Origin: Pseudomonadota bacterium
GTDB lineage: Bacteria; Pseudomonadota; Gammaproteobacteria; Burkholderiales; Burkholderiaceae_C
Assembly (NCBI GenBank): GCA_020161145.1
Contig: JAIUPQ010000001.1
Span: 868,001 to 932,000, forward strand
Direction of reading: 5' to 3'
Length of the DNA stretch: 64,000 bases
Position 1 is the first letter of the stretch, and the number at the start of each line of letters is the position of its first letter. The notes beneath the pieces are model-generated. The model was not told the DNA's origin. It searched no databases and saw only the letters and a list, made by a program, of their open reading frames with translations. A program made the position numbers and the translations under genes. Below are positions 9,847-18,011 of this stretch, in pieces.

Positions 9847-9973
9847 CCCGGCCCACGGCGGCGGGTGTGTAACGAGCTGTGCCCGTTTGGCGCCGCCCGC
9901 CAGGGCGGTACAGCCCAAAGTGGGGAGGGCACCGGCGCGCCGCTAGTGTTTTCGCCGAGGGGAAAGGTCGCCC

Positions 9974-10888
9974 ATGTTTGGCATCATGCCGGCCATGGCC
10001 AATCCGTTGCATGTGCTCTGCCTCGCGCCCAAGGCGCCCGATCTCGTCACCAGTGGCTTCGGCCCCTTCGTGATACAGGACTGCAACAGCCTGGACGAGG
10101 TGGCGACGCAGATGAAGCTGCAACCCTGCGATGCGCTGTGGCTGGACCTGACCGCCGTGGGCGGTGCCGAGCGCCTGGCGCAGTGGCCCGGCCTGTCGGC
10201 CGCGCTGGTGGACACCACCGTGGTGGTGGTGGCGCCCGAGCCCACCTGGGCCTTGTGCCAGCGCCTGCTGCAGTTGGGCGTGCGCGACGTGGTGTCGGCC
10301 CGCGAGGCGGCGGGTGATGGCTGCGGCCGGCTGCTGCGGCTGGCCATCGAGCGCCACCGGGCCGATGTGGCCACGCGCCGCGCCTATGGCATCGACCTGG
10401 CCACCGGCCTGCCCAACGCCACGCAGTTGCTGGAGCACATGAGCCACCTGCTGGCCTTGCGCGAGCGCGAGCCGGCGGCCATGGCGCTGATCCTGATCCA
10501 GATCGAGGGCGCCCAGCCCCTGGCCCAGTCGCTGGGCATGGAGGCCGGCAACGTGCTGCGGCGCAAAATTGCCGTGCGTCTGCGCGCCAGCCTGCGCGCC
10601 AGCGACGTGGTGGCGGCGCTGGGCGAGGGCGTCTATGCTGTGCTGCTGGCCTGGATGGACACTGCAGACGACGGCCGCCACGTGCTGGCCAAGCTGCTGG
10701 CCGCCATCAGCCAGCCGCAGCAGGTGGCGGGCCAGACCGTGCCCCTGCGCGCACGCGGTGCGGTGGCGCTCTACCCCACCCAGGGCCGCGACGCCCAGAC
10801 CTTGCTGCGCAGCGCCGCCGCCGAGTTGGGCGACGACGCCATGGGCCGCCTGATGTGGCGTGACAACGCCGCCAACGAGGCCATGTAA
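9974..10888 (+). CDS. Degenerate GGDEF-domain protein with receiver-like N-terminus and intact I-site
   Basis: Predicted 304 aa. The ATG at 9974 has a purine-rich RBS (GAGGGGAAAGG). Residues 10-130 have alternating hydrophobic strands and helices like a receiver or receiver-derived domain. From about 138 the sequence follows GGDEF-domain layout (GIDLATGLPNATQLLEHM) but has lost catalysis: the GGDEF signature is GEGVY (217-221) and the metal-binding aspartates are replaced (LILIQIEG). The inhibitory-site RASD (208-211) keeps its exact five-residue spacing. The protein is therefore unlikely to synthesise c-di-GMP and may bind it as an effector. It stands alone between polA and the sulfotransferase-like gene. 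Confidence 0.7.
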   Translation: MFGIMPAMANPLHVLCLAPKAPDLVTSGFGPFVIQDCNSLDEVATQMKLQPCDALWLDLTAVGGAERLAQWPGLSAALVDTTVVVVAPEPTWALCQRLLQLGVRDVVSAREAAGDGCGRLLRLAIERHRADVATRRAYGIDLATGLPNATQLLEHMSHLLALREREPAAMALILIQIEGAQPLAQSLGMEAGNVLRRKIAVRLRASLRASDVVAALGEGVYAVLLAWMDTADDGRHVLAKLLAAISQPQQVAGQTVPLRARGAVALYPTQGRDAQTLLRSAAAELGDDAMGRLMWRDNAANEAM

Positions 10889-10917
10889 GCTTCATTTTTT
10901 ATGGAAGGAGGGACGCC

Positions 10918-12066
10918 ATGAGCAAGCCCAGAGTCGTCGTGCACATTGGCACGCCCAAGACCGGCACCACCACGGTGCAGACTGCGCTGCATCTGGCCGG
11001 CAAGGAGATGCTGAAAAAAGGCGGCATGCTGTACGCCGGCACCGGCCGCGCCAAGCACAAAAACCGCCATGTCTCCGTCGTGCGCGCCGCCATGGCCGGC
11101 GAGGAAGAGGCGCGCGAAGAGTTCGAGGCCCTGCACAAGGAGTTTGCCGAGTCGGGTGCGCAGCGCCTGTTCATCACCGACGAGGGCTTGTCGCTCAAGC
11201 CGCGCGTGGCCCGCTTCTTCGAGCAGTTCCGCGAGGCCGGTTACGAGGTGCAGGTGGTCTGCTACCTGCGGCGCTGGGACTATTTTGCCGAGTCGTTCTT
11301 CAACCAGGTCATCCGCGTCAAGGACTTCAAAGGCATTCCGCCCATCGACGAGTTCTGGCGCGACGAGCAAGTCATCACCAAGATGGACTACCCGCGCCTG
11401 CTGGCGCCGTGGGCCGAGGTGGCCGACGTGATGACCGTGCGCAACTTCCACGACGACGTCAAGGCCGAAGGTGGGCTGATCGCCGCCTTCCAGCGCGCTG
11501 TGGGGCTGGAGATGCTGGGCACGCTGGAGGCCGACGTCAAGAACGCCTCGCGCGACGTGCGGGTGATGATTCTGCTGTGCATGCTGGGCGACGTGGGCGA
11601 GGTGCAGGAGTTGCGCCAGATGGCCACCACGGCCATCAACTCCACCAACCGGCTGCTGGACACCGGCGTGCTCAGCCCCGTCAAGTACGTGCTGGGCCAC
11701 CGCGAGCGCAAAGTGGTGGTGGACACGCTGCGCGAGCGCTTTGCGGCGGCGCTGAAAGCGCAGTACGACATCGAATTTGACGACACCATGCCCAAGGGCG
11801 AGCAGATGGAGCCCGTGCGCGAGCCCGATCCGCAGTTCCTGATGGCGCTGATGGGCGAGCTGCCGCTGGTGGACCTGCTCAAGCTGCGCCAGTTGCTGGC
11901 CAAACGGGTGGCGGCCCTGGTGTCGCGCGGCCCGCAGGCCTCGCTGGTCACCACCCCGGTCGGCCCCATGGACGCGCGCGTCTCGTTCGACGAATGGCTG
12001 GCCAGCATCGACGAGGCCGCGCTGTGGACGGCTACGTTGGGTGAGGGGCAGTTGGCGCCGGTGTAG
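10918..12066 (+). CDS. Sulfotransferase-like P-loop protein
   Basis: Predicted 382 aa with a strong RBS (GGAAGGAGGG) upstream of the ATG. Residues 9-21 (HIGTPKTGTTTVQ) match the 5'-phosphosulfate-binding loop of PAPS-dependent sulfotransferases, and residues about 85-125 give LFITDEGLS and VQVVCYLRRWDYFAESF, consistent with the 3'-phosphate-binding strand-helix with its Arg. Such enzymes move sulfate from PAPS to glycans or small molecules. The substrate is unknown and no PAPS synthesis or glycan genes adjoin it. The C-terminal third has no recognised motif. The assignment rests on the P-loop and fold pattern, so a kinase-like role is possible. Confidence 0.6.
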   Translation: MSKPRVVVHIGTPKTGTTTVQTALHLAGKEMLKKGGMLYAGTGRAKHKNRHVSVVRAAMAGEEEAREEFEALHKEFAESGAQRLFITDEGLSLKPRVARFFEQFREAGYEVQVVCYLRRWDYFAESFFNQVIRVKDFKGIPPIDEFWRDEQVITKMDYPRLLAPWAEVADVMTVRNFHDDVKAEGGLIAAFQRAVGLEMLGTLEADVKNASRDVRVMILLCMLGDVGEVQELRQMATTAINSTNRLLDTGVLSPVKYVLGHRERKVVVDTLRERFAAALKAQYDIEFDDTMPKGEQMEPVREPDPQFLMALMGELPLVDLLKLRQLLAKRVAALVSRGPQASLVTTPVGPMDARVSFDEWLASIDEAALWTATLGEGQLAPV

Positions 12067-12113
12067 AACCGGCTGCCGCTCAGTCGATGCGTTGATGCCG
12101 TAGCCAACCGCTC

Positions 12114-12659
12114 ATGCCTCATCCTGCCCCGGCGGCGTTCATGCGCTTCGCCACCCTCGATCCGGTGGCGCTTGAGCGCCGCATCCGGGACATGCAGATG
12201 AAGCTATCCCAGGCGCAATCGCGTGGCGACGAGTGCGCCATCCTGGACCACGCGGCCGACCTGGGAGGCCTGCTCACAACGGCGGGTGACGAGGCCGCCG
12301 CGCTGACGCTGCTGCGCGAGCACGAATCGCTGGCCGACGCGCACCGCACCGTCGAACAGAGCGCCTGGTACTGGAATGCGCTGGCCACTGCAATGCAATA
12401 TGTCGGTCAACGTGAAGGCGCAGAAGGCTGCTTTGCCAAGGCGGTTGCCGTGGCCCAGGAGAGCGGCTGGAAGCGCATCGAGGCCATGGCGCTTCACCAT
12501 TGGGGGCGCAACCTGGTGGAGCAAGGCCGTCTGGATGAGGCCGAATCCCGCTTCACGCAGGCACTGGCCATCCGGGAGGCGCGGGGCGAGCCCATGCAGA
12601 CGTCGTCCCGCGCCGCGTTGGTTGGGCTTGCCAGGCTTCGTGCGGTGGGCGAGGTCTAA
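12114..12659 (+). CDS. TPR-repeat protein of unknown function
   Basis: Predicted 181 aa, without signal peptide or membrane segment. Two or three tetratricopeptide-type helix pairs are visible in the second half (for example WNALATAMQYVGQREGAEGC, then a helix pair containing ALHHWGRNLVEQGRLDEAE). Such scaffolds mediate protein contacts. A second ATG at residue 10 (MRFATLD) is an alternative start. It follows the sulfotransferase-like gene by 47 bp in the same direction and could be co-transcribed, but no functional link is evident. Confidence 0.6.
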   Translation: MPHPAPAAFMRFATLDPVALERRIRDMQMKLSQAQSRGDECAILDHAADLGGLLTTAGDEAAALTLLREHESLADAHRTVEQSAWYWNALATAMQYVGQREGAEGCFAKAVAVAQESGWKRIEAMALHHWGRNLVEQGRLDEAESRFTQALAIREARGEPMQTSSRAALVGLARLRAVGEV

Positions 12660-12724
12660 CAACCTCGTCCACCAGGTCTTCGGGCGTCGCAGGTCTGCGT
12701 GCAGGTGCCGATGCGCCGGGCGCC

Positions 12725-14194
12725 TTACTTGTGCACATCCCCCAGACACAGGTACTTCACTTCGAGGTAGTCCTCGATGCCCTGGCGGGCGCCTTCGCGG
12801 CCCAGGCCCGATTGCTTGATGCCGCCGAAGGGCACTTCGGCGGCCGACAGGATGCCGGTGTTGATGCCCACCATGCCGTATTCCAGCGCCTCGGCCACGC
12901 GCAGCACGCGGCCGATGTCGCGGCTGTAGAAGTAGCTGGCCAGGCCAAACTCGGTGGCGTTGGCCGCCGCAACGGCCTCGGCCTCGGTCTCGAAGCGGAA
13001 CACCGGCGCCAGCGGGCCGAAGGTTTCCTCGCGCGCGACGCGCATGTCGGCGGTCACGTCGGCCAGCACGGTGGGCGTGAAGAAGCGCTCGTCCTGCCGC
13101 GCGCCGCCGGTGACCACGCGGGCACCCTTGGCCACGGCGTCGGCCACGTGGGCCTCGACCTTCTCCAGCCCCGCCGCGTCGATCAGCGGCCCCTGCACCA
13201 CGCCGGGCTCGAAGCCGTTGCCCACCTTCATGGCGGCGGCCTTGGCGGCCAGCTTGGCGACGAAGGCGTCGTAGATCGAGGCCTGCACGTAGAAGCGGTT
13301 GGTGCAGACGCAGGTCTGGCCGGCGTTGCGGTATTTGCTGACGGCGGCGCCTTCGACGGCCGAATCGAGGTCGGCGTCGTCAAAGACGATGAAGGGCGCG
13401 TTGCCGCCCAGCTCCAGCGAGAGCTTCTTGATGGTCGGCGCGCACTGCGCGGCCAGGATGCGGCCCACCTCGGTGGAGCCGGTGAACGACAGGTGGCGCA
13501 CCACATCGCTGGTGCACAGCACCTTGCCCACCTCGATGGACTGCTCGGCATCGGCCGTGACCACGTTGAACACACCGGCCGGCATGCCGGCGCGCTGGGC
13601 CAGCTCGGCGCAGGCCAGCGCCGAGAGCGGCGTCTGCTCGGCCGGCTTGATGACCACGGTGCAGCCGGCCGCCAGCGCGGGCGCCACCTTGCGGGTGATC
13701 ATGGCGTTGGGGAAGTTCCAGGGCGTGATGGCGGCGCACACGCCAATGGGCTGCTTGAGCACCATAAAGCGTTTGGTCGGGTCGGTGGCCGGGATGGTCT
13801 CGCCGTAGACGCGCTTGCCTTCCTCGGCAAACCACTCGATGAAGCTGGCGCCGTAGGCGATCTCGCCCTTGGCCTCGGCCAGCGGCTTGCCCTGCTCGGC
13901 GGTCATGATGCGGGCCAGGTCGTCGGCGTGCTGCTGCATCAGCGCAAACCATTTCATCAGGATGCCGGCGCGCTCCTTGGCCGTCTTGGCGCGCCAGGTG
14001 GGCCAGGCCTTGTTGGCCGCCACGATGGCATGGTGAGCGGCCTCGCCGCCCAGGTTGGCGACCTGGGCCAGTTCCTGCCCGGTGGCCGGGTCGGTCACCG
14101 CGAAGCGGGCCGTGCCCGCCACCCATTCACCGCCGATCAGTGCGTCGGTCTTGAAAAGGCCGGCATCGGCCAGCAGCGCCAGGGGAGAGTTCAT
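12725..14194 (-). CDS. gabD: NAD(P)-dependent succinate-semialdehyde dehydrogenase
   Basis: Predicted 489 aa from the ATG at 14194; an ATG four codons upstream (14206) is an alternative. The enzyme oxidises succinate semialdehyde to succinate, the last step of GABA catabolism. Aldehyde dehydrogenase landmarks are present: the Asn-containing AAITPWNFPNAM, the cofactor-loop FTGSTEVG, the general-base Glu in LELGGNAPF and the nucleophilic Cys in NAGQTCVCTN. Length and sequence fit GabD rather than other aldehyde dehydrogenases, and the adjacent gabT supports this. A repeat element occupies the gap between gabT and gabD, so transcription of the two may be partly uncoupled. Confidence 0.92.
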   Translation of the reverse strand: MNSPLALLADAGLFKTDALIGGEWVAGTARFAVTDPATGQELAQVANLGGEAAHHAIVAANKAWPTWRAKTAKERAGILMKWFALMQQHADDLARIMTAEQGKPLAEAKGEIAYGASFIEWFAEEGKRVYGETIPATDPTKRFMVLKQPIGVCAAITPWNFPNAMITRKVAPALAAGCTVVIKPAEQTPLSALACAELAQRAGMPAGVFNVVTADAEQSIEVGKVLCTSDVVRHLSFTGSTEVGRILAAQCAPTIKKLSLELGGNAPFIVFDDADLDSAVEGAAVSKYRNAGQTCVCTNRFYVQASIYDAFVAKLAAKAAAMKVGNGFEPGVVQGPLIDAAGLEKVEAHVADAVAKGARVVTGGARQDERFFTPTVLADVTADMRVAREETFGPLAPVFRFETEAEAVAAANATEFGLASYFYSRDIGRVLRVAEALEYGMVGINTGILSAAEVPFGGIKQSGLGREGARQGIEDYLEVKYLCLGDVHK

Positions 14195-14245
14195 ACGGTC
14201 TTCCATTCCGATTCAAAGTCAACGCTCAATACCTCAACCGCCGCG

Positions 14246-14342
14246 ATCCAACCCGGCGGCTGCCGTGGAACCGGCTCTGCCGGGCCACTGGCAGCGCCCC
14301 CTTGAGGGGGCCGGCGCAGCCGGTAGGGGGTGGTGGGAGGAT
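14246..14342 (-). repeat. Dispersed 3'-UTR element, copy 1 (after gabT)
   Basis: Beginning right after the gabT stop and read on the minus strand, this copy contains CCCCCTAC, a CCCCCTCAAGGGGG stem-loop, GGCCCGGCAGAGCCGG and a GCCGCCGGGTTGG end. The same ordered modules occur at 25771-25870, 36216-36474 and 49630-49756. It may act as a terminator or mRNA 3'-end stabiliser between gabT and gabD; that role is inferred. Confidence 0.7.
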
Positions 14343-15647
14343 TCAAGCTCCTGCGGCGACAAAGGCGTCGGCCATGATGGCCATGCCTTCATCGAGCACG
14401 GCGTCGCTGGCGGTCAGTGGCACCAGGATGCGCAGCACGTTGGCGTAGGTGCCGCAGGACAGCAGCACCAGCCCGCGCTGGATGGCCTCGGCGCAGATGC
14501 GCTTGGTCAGCTCGGCCGCGGGCTTGCTGCGGTCGCCGCCGTCGAACAGCTCCACCGCCACCATGGCGCCCAGGCCGCGCACGTCCTGGATGCACACATG
14601 CTTGGCCGCCAGCTTCTTGAGGCTGGCCGTCAGGCGCTCGCCCACGGCGCGGCTGCGGGCCAGCAGGTCTTCCTGCTCGAACACGTCCAGCACGGCCAGC
14701 GCCGCCGCGCAGGCCGGCGCGTGGCCGGCGTAGGTGCTGCCCAGGCCGCCCACGGCCGGGGCGTCCAGCACCTCGGCGCGGCCGATGATGGCGGCCAGCG
14801 GGAAGCCGCCGGCCATGGACTTGGCCATGGTGATGATGTCGGGCGCCACGTCCCATTGCTCGGCCGCCAGCCAGGTGCCGGTGCGGCCGGCGCCGGTCTG
14901 CACCTCGTCGGCGATCAGCAGGATGCCGTGGGTGTCGCAGAGCTTGCGCAGGCCGTTGATGAAGTCTTTGGGCGCCACGTAGAAGCCGCCTTCGCCCTGC
15001 ACGGGCTCCAGGATGATGGCCGCCACGCGGGCCGGCTCCACGTCGTACTTGAACAGCGCCTCGACCGAGGCCAGCGCGTCGGCCGTGCTGACGCCGTGCA
15101 GGGGCGTGGGGAATTTGGCGTGGAAGACCTCGGCCGGCATGGGGCCGAAGCCGGCCTTGTAGGGCGCGACCTTGCCGGTCAGCGCCATGCCCATCAGCGT
15201 GCGGCCGTGGAAGGCGCCGCCGAAGGCGATGATGGCCGAACGCTTGGTGTAGGCACGCGCCACCTTGACGGCGTTCTCTACCGCCTCGGCGCCGGTGGAC
15301 ATGAAGAAGGCCTTCTTGGCAAAGCTGCCCGGGGCCTTGGCGATCAGGCGCTCGGCCAGCTCCACATAGGGCTCGTAGGCCAGCACCTGGAAGGCGGTGT
15401 GGTGGACTTTGTCCATCTGCGCCTTGACGGCCGCCACCACCTTGGGGTGGCGGTGGCCGGTGTTGAGCACGGCGATGCCGCCGCAGAAGTCGATGTAGCG
15501 CTTGCCTTCGACGTCCCAGACTTCGGCGTTCTCGGCGCGCTCGACGAAGATTTCATAGGTCTGGCCCAGGCCGGCGGGCAGGGCGGCACGGCGGCGCGCC
15601 ATCAGGGCGGCGTTGGTTTTGGCGGTCACGGGGTTGTCGCGGTGCAT
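14343..15647 (-). CDS. gabT: 4-aminobutyrate (GABA) aminotransferase
   Basis: Predicted 434 aa class III PLP-dependent transaminase that converts GABA and 2-oxoglutarate to succinate semialdehyde and glutamate. Visible motifs are FMSTGAEAVENAVKVAR, the HGRT loop that stacks on PLP, IILEPVQGEGGF, the Asp in LIADEVQTGAGRTG that contacts the PLP pyridine nitrogen, and the Schiff-base Lys in TMAKSMAGGFPLAA. Length is normal. The gene faces away from a MocR/GabR regulator across a 92-bp gap, the classic arrangement for GABA-inducible control. gabD lies downstream after a repeat element. Confidence 0.92.
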   Translation of the reverse strand: MHRDNPVTAKTNAALMARRRAALPAGLGQTYEIFVERAENAEVWDVEGKRYIDFCGGIAVLNTGHRHPKVVAAVKAQMDKVHHTAFQVLAYEPYVELAERLIAKAPGSFAKKAFFMSTGAEAVENAVKVARAYTKRSAIIAFGGAFHGRTLMGMALTGKVAPYKAGFGPMPAEVFHAKFPTPLHGVSTADALASVEALFKYDVEPARVAAIILEPVQGEGGFYVAPKDFINGLRKLCDTHGILLIADEVQTGAGRTGTWLAAEQWDVAPDIITMAKSMAGGFPLAAIIGRAEVLDAPAVGGLGSTYAGHAPACAAALAVLDVFEQEDLLARSRAVGERLTASLKKLAAKHVCIQDVRGLGAMVAVELFDGGDRSKPAAELTKRICAEAIQRGLVLLSCGTYANVLRILVPLTASDAVLDEGMAIMADAFVAAGA

Positions 15648-15739
15648 TGCAGGCTCCTGGGTTCTGGGTGAATACCCGAGAATGTACGCCGCCCCGCGCC
15701 GGGCGCCATGTACACCCCGCCCAGTACAGCCTCCGACCG
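15648..15739. promoter_or_regulatory. Divergent control region between gabT and the GabR-like gene
   Basis: This 92-bp gap must hold both promoters. GTAC occurs three times (15684, 15710, 15724) in the related contexts ATGTACGCC, ATGTACACC and AGTACAGCC, and TGTACA at 15709-15714 is a perfect 6-bp palindrome. These are candidate operator half-sites for the MocR-type regulator; no experimental support is implied. Confidence 0.35.
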
Positions 15740-17110
15740 ATGCAACTCGACCCCACCGCCACCACGCCGCTCGTCACCCAGATCGTGCAGGGGCTGGCGG
15801 CCGAGATCGCGGCGGGCAGTCGGGCGGCGGGGGCCAGGCTGCCCTCGATCCGGCAGTTTGCGCAGGCGCATGGCGTCAGCGTGTTCACCGTCGTCGAGGC
15901 CTATGACCGGCTGGTGGCGCAAGGGCTGCTGCAGGCCCGCCCACAGGCGGGCTTTTTCGTGCGGGCGCGGGCGGCCCAGCCCAGCGAGCCGCCGCCGCAA
16001 GGCTTTGATGCCCAGTGGTATCTGCACAAGATCTTCGAGCACCGCCACCTGGCCATCAAACCCGGCTGCGGCTGGCTGCCGCCGGAATGGCTGTATGAAG
16101 ACGGCCTGCGCCGGGCGCTGCGGGCGCTGGCCGCTGAGCCGGCACCGGGCAGCGGCTATGGCGACCCCAAAGGCCACCCGCCGCTGCGGGCGCGGCTGGC
16201 GGAAGAGTTGGGCTGTACCCCGGCCCAGGTGCTGCTGACCCAGGGCTCCAGCCAGGGGCTGGACGTGGCCGTGCGCCGGCTGGTGCGCCCGGGTGACGCC
16301 GTGCTGGTGGACGACCCCGGCTACGCCAACCTGTTGCTGGCGCTGCGGCTGCAGGGGGCCGTGCTGCTGGGCGTGCCACGCACGGCAGAAGGCTGGGATC
16401 TGGATGTGCTGGCCGGCCACCTGAGTGCCCACCGCCCGCGCGTCTTTTTCACCCAGCCCCGGCTGCCCAGCCCCACCGGCGCCAGCGCCACGCTGGCCCA
16501 GCGCCAGCGCCTGCTGCAGCTGGCCGAAGCGCACGACCTGACGCTGGTGGAGAACGACATCTATGTGGACCTGGACCCCGCGCCACTGCCCTCGCTGGGC
16601 GAGCTGGACGGGCTGGCGCGGGTGGTGCGGCTGGGCAGCTATTCCAAGACCGTCTCGCCCGGCGTGCGCGTGGGCTGGCTGGCGGCGCCGGCCGATCTGG
16701 CGGACGACTTTGCCCGGCTCAAGATGCTGGCCGGGCTGACCTCGGCCGAGCTGGGCGAGCGGCTGGTGCTCAGCGTGCTGCAAAGCGGCGGCTGGCAACG
16801 CCACCTGAAGGCCTTGCGCCAGCGGCTGGCCCAGGCGCACGAGCGGGTGGCGGCGGCGCTCGCGGCGCGCGGCTTCACGCTGTTCGCCCAGCCCGGCGGC
16901 GGCATGTTTCTATGGGCGCGCCATGCGGCGCTGCCCGATGCGCTGCCGCTGTCCAACGCCGCCGCCCGCGAGGGCATCATGCTGGGGCCGGGCCATCTGT
17001 TCACGCCCGACCTGCGCACCTCACCCTGGCTGCGCTTCAACGTGGCGTGGTGCGAGGACGAGCGGCTGTGGCGCTTCGTTGATGACGCGCTCAACCGCCC
17101 CCGCGCTTAA
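15740..17110 (+). CDS. MocR/GabR-family PLP-dependent GntR-type regulator
   Basis: Predicted 456 aa from the ATG at 15740. Residues about 5-75 form a GntR winged helix ([20 protein letters not shown]), and the rest is a fold-type I aminotransferase domain that includes [16 protein letters not shown] with the PLP-binding Lys. Such fusions sense PLP and an amine; GabR activates gabT and gabD in response to GABA and represses itself. Divergence from gabT makes the GABA pathway the likely target. Conserved orientation is the basis for this, so the effector remains inferred. The last 4 bp overlap the end of convergent galU. Confidence 0.85.
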   Translation: MQLDPTATTPLVTQIVQGLAAEIAAGSRAAGARLPSIRQFAQAHGVSVFTVVEAYDRLVAQGLLQARPQAGFFVRARAAQPSEPPPQGFDAQWYLHKIFEHRHLAIKPGCGWLPPEWLYEDGLRRALRALAAEPAPGSGYGDPKGHPPLRARLAEELGCTPAQVLLTQGSSQGLDVAVRRLVRPGDAVLVDDPGYANLLLALRLQGAVLLGVPRTAEGWDLDVLAGHLSAHRPRVFFTQPRLPSPTGASATLAQRQRLLQLAEAHDLTLVENDIYVDLDPAPLPSLGELDGLARVVRLGSYSKTVSPGVRVGWLAAPADLADDFARLKMLAGLTSAELGERLVLSVLQSGGWQRHLKALRQRLAQAHERVAAALAARGFTLFAQPGGGMFLWARHAALPDALPLSNAAAREGIMLGPGHLFTPDLRTSPWLRFNVAWCEDERLWRFVDDALNRPRA

Positions 17111-17973
17111 AGCTCAAGCCCGCGCAGATAGTCTCTGAAGCCGGCGCCCAGTTGCGGATGCTGCAAGGCCAGCTCCACGTTGGCCTGCAAAAAGCCGTCC
17201 TTGGAGCCGCAGTCGAAGCGCTTGCCCTCGTAGCGGTAGGCAAACACCTTCTCGCGCTTGAGCAAGGTGGCGATGCCGTCGGTGAGCTGGATCTCGCCGC
17301 CGGCACCGGGCTTCTGGGTGGACAGCACGCGGAAGATGCCCGGCGTCAGCAGGTAGCGGCCGGCCACGGCCAGGCGCGACGGGGCGTCTTTGGGCTGGGG
17401 CTTTTCGACGATCTCGGTTACATCCAGCAGCCGCTCGTGGATGGGCACGCCGGCCACGATGCCATAGCGGCGCACCTGGTCTTCGGGCACCTCCTGCACG
17501 GCCAGCACGCTGGCGCGCCACTCGGCGTACTGCTCCACCATCTGCGCCAGCACCGGTGGCTGGCCCACCATCAAGTCGTCGGCCAGCAGCACGGCAAAGG
17601 GCTCGCCCACCACCACCGACTGCGCGCACAGCACGGCATGGCCCAGGCCCAGCGCCTTGGGCTGGCGGATGTAGATGCACTCCATGTCGTCGGGCTTGAC
17701 GGCATGCACCAGGGCCAGCAGGTCGTCCTTGCCGGCGTGCTCCAGCTCGTGCTCCAGCTCGTAGGCGGTGTCGAAGTGGTCGGGGATGGCGCGCTTGTTG
17801 CGGCCATTGACAAAGATCATCTGGCGGATGCCGGCCGCGTAGGCCTCTTCAACGGCGTACTGGATCAGCGGTTTGTCCACCACCGGCAGCATCTCCTTGG
17901 GCTGCGCCTTGGTGGCGGGCAGAAAGCGGGTGCCCAGACCGGCGACGGGGAAGACGGCTTTGCGGATATTCAT
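17107..17973 (-). CDS. galU: UTP-glucose-1-phosphate uridylyltransferase
   Basis: Predicted 288 aa, typical of GalU. It makes UDP-glucose from UTP and glucose-1-phosphate for LPS, exopolysaccharide and osmoprotectant synthesis. The nucleotidyltransferase signature [19 protein letters not shown] sits at the N-terminus, followed by [12 protein letters not shown], the metal/nucleotide-binding LLADDLMV and the sugar-binding Lys in [11 protein letters not shown]. The stop codon overlaps that of the convergent MocR gene. The sensor-kinase gene upstream ends 38 bp before the galU start, in the same direction. Confidence 0.95.
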   Translation of the reverse strand: MNIRKAVFPVAGLGTRFLPATKAQPKEMLPVVDKPLIQYAVEEAYAAGIRQMIFVNGRNKRAIPDHFDTAYELEHELEHAGKDDLLALVHAVKPDDMECIYIRQPKALGLGHAVLCAQSVVVGEPFAVLLADDLMVGQPPVLAQMVEQYAEWRASVLAVQEVPEDQVRRYGIVAGVPIHERLLDVTEIVEKPQPKDAPSRLAVAGRYLLTPGIFRVLSTQKPGAGGEIQLTDGIATLLKREKVFAYRYEGKRFDCGSKDGFLQANVELALQHPQLGAGFRDYLRGLEL

Positions 17974-18011
17974 CGTGTGACAGGTTCTTTCATGGAAGTT
18001 CAGGTGGATTG

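Noticed and set aside
6781-9918. Very long open frame antisense to polA
   Set aside because: It mirrors polA in a high-GC genome where antisense frames rarely meet stops; composition is His/Gln/Gly/Val-rich and no family motif or RBS is present.
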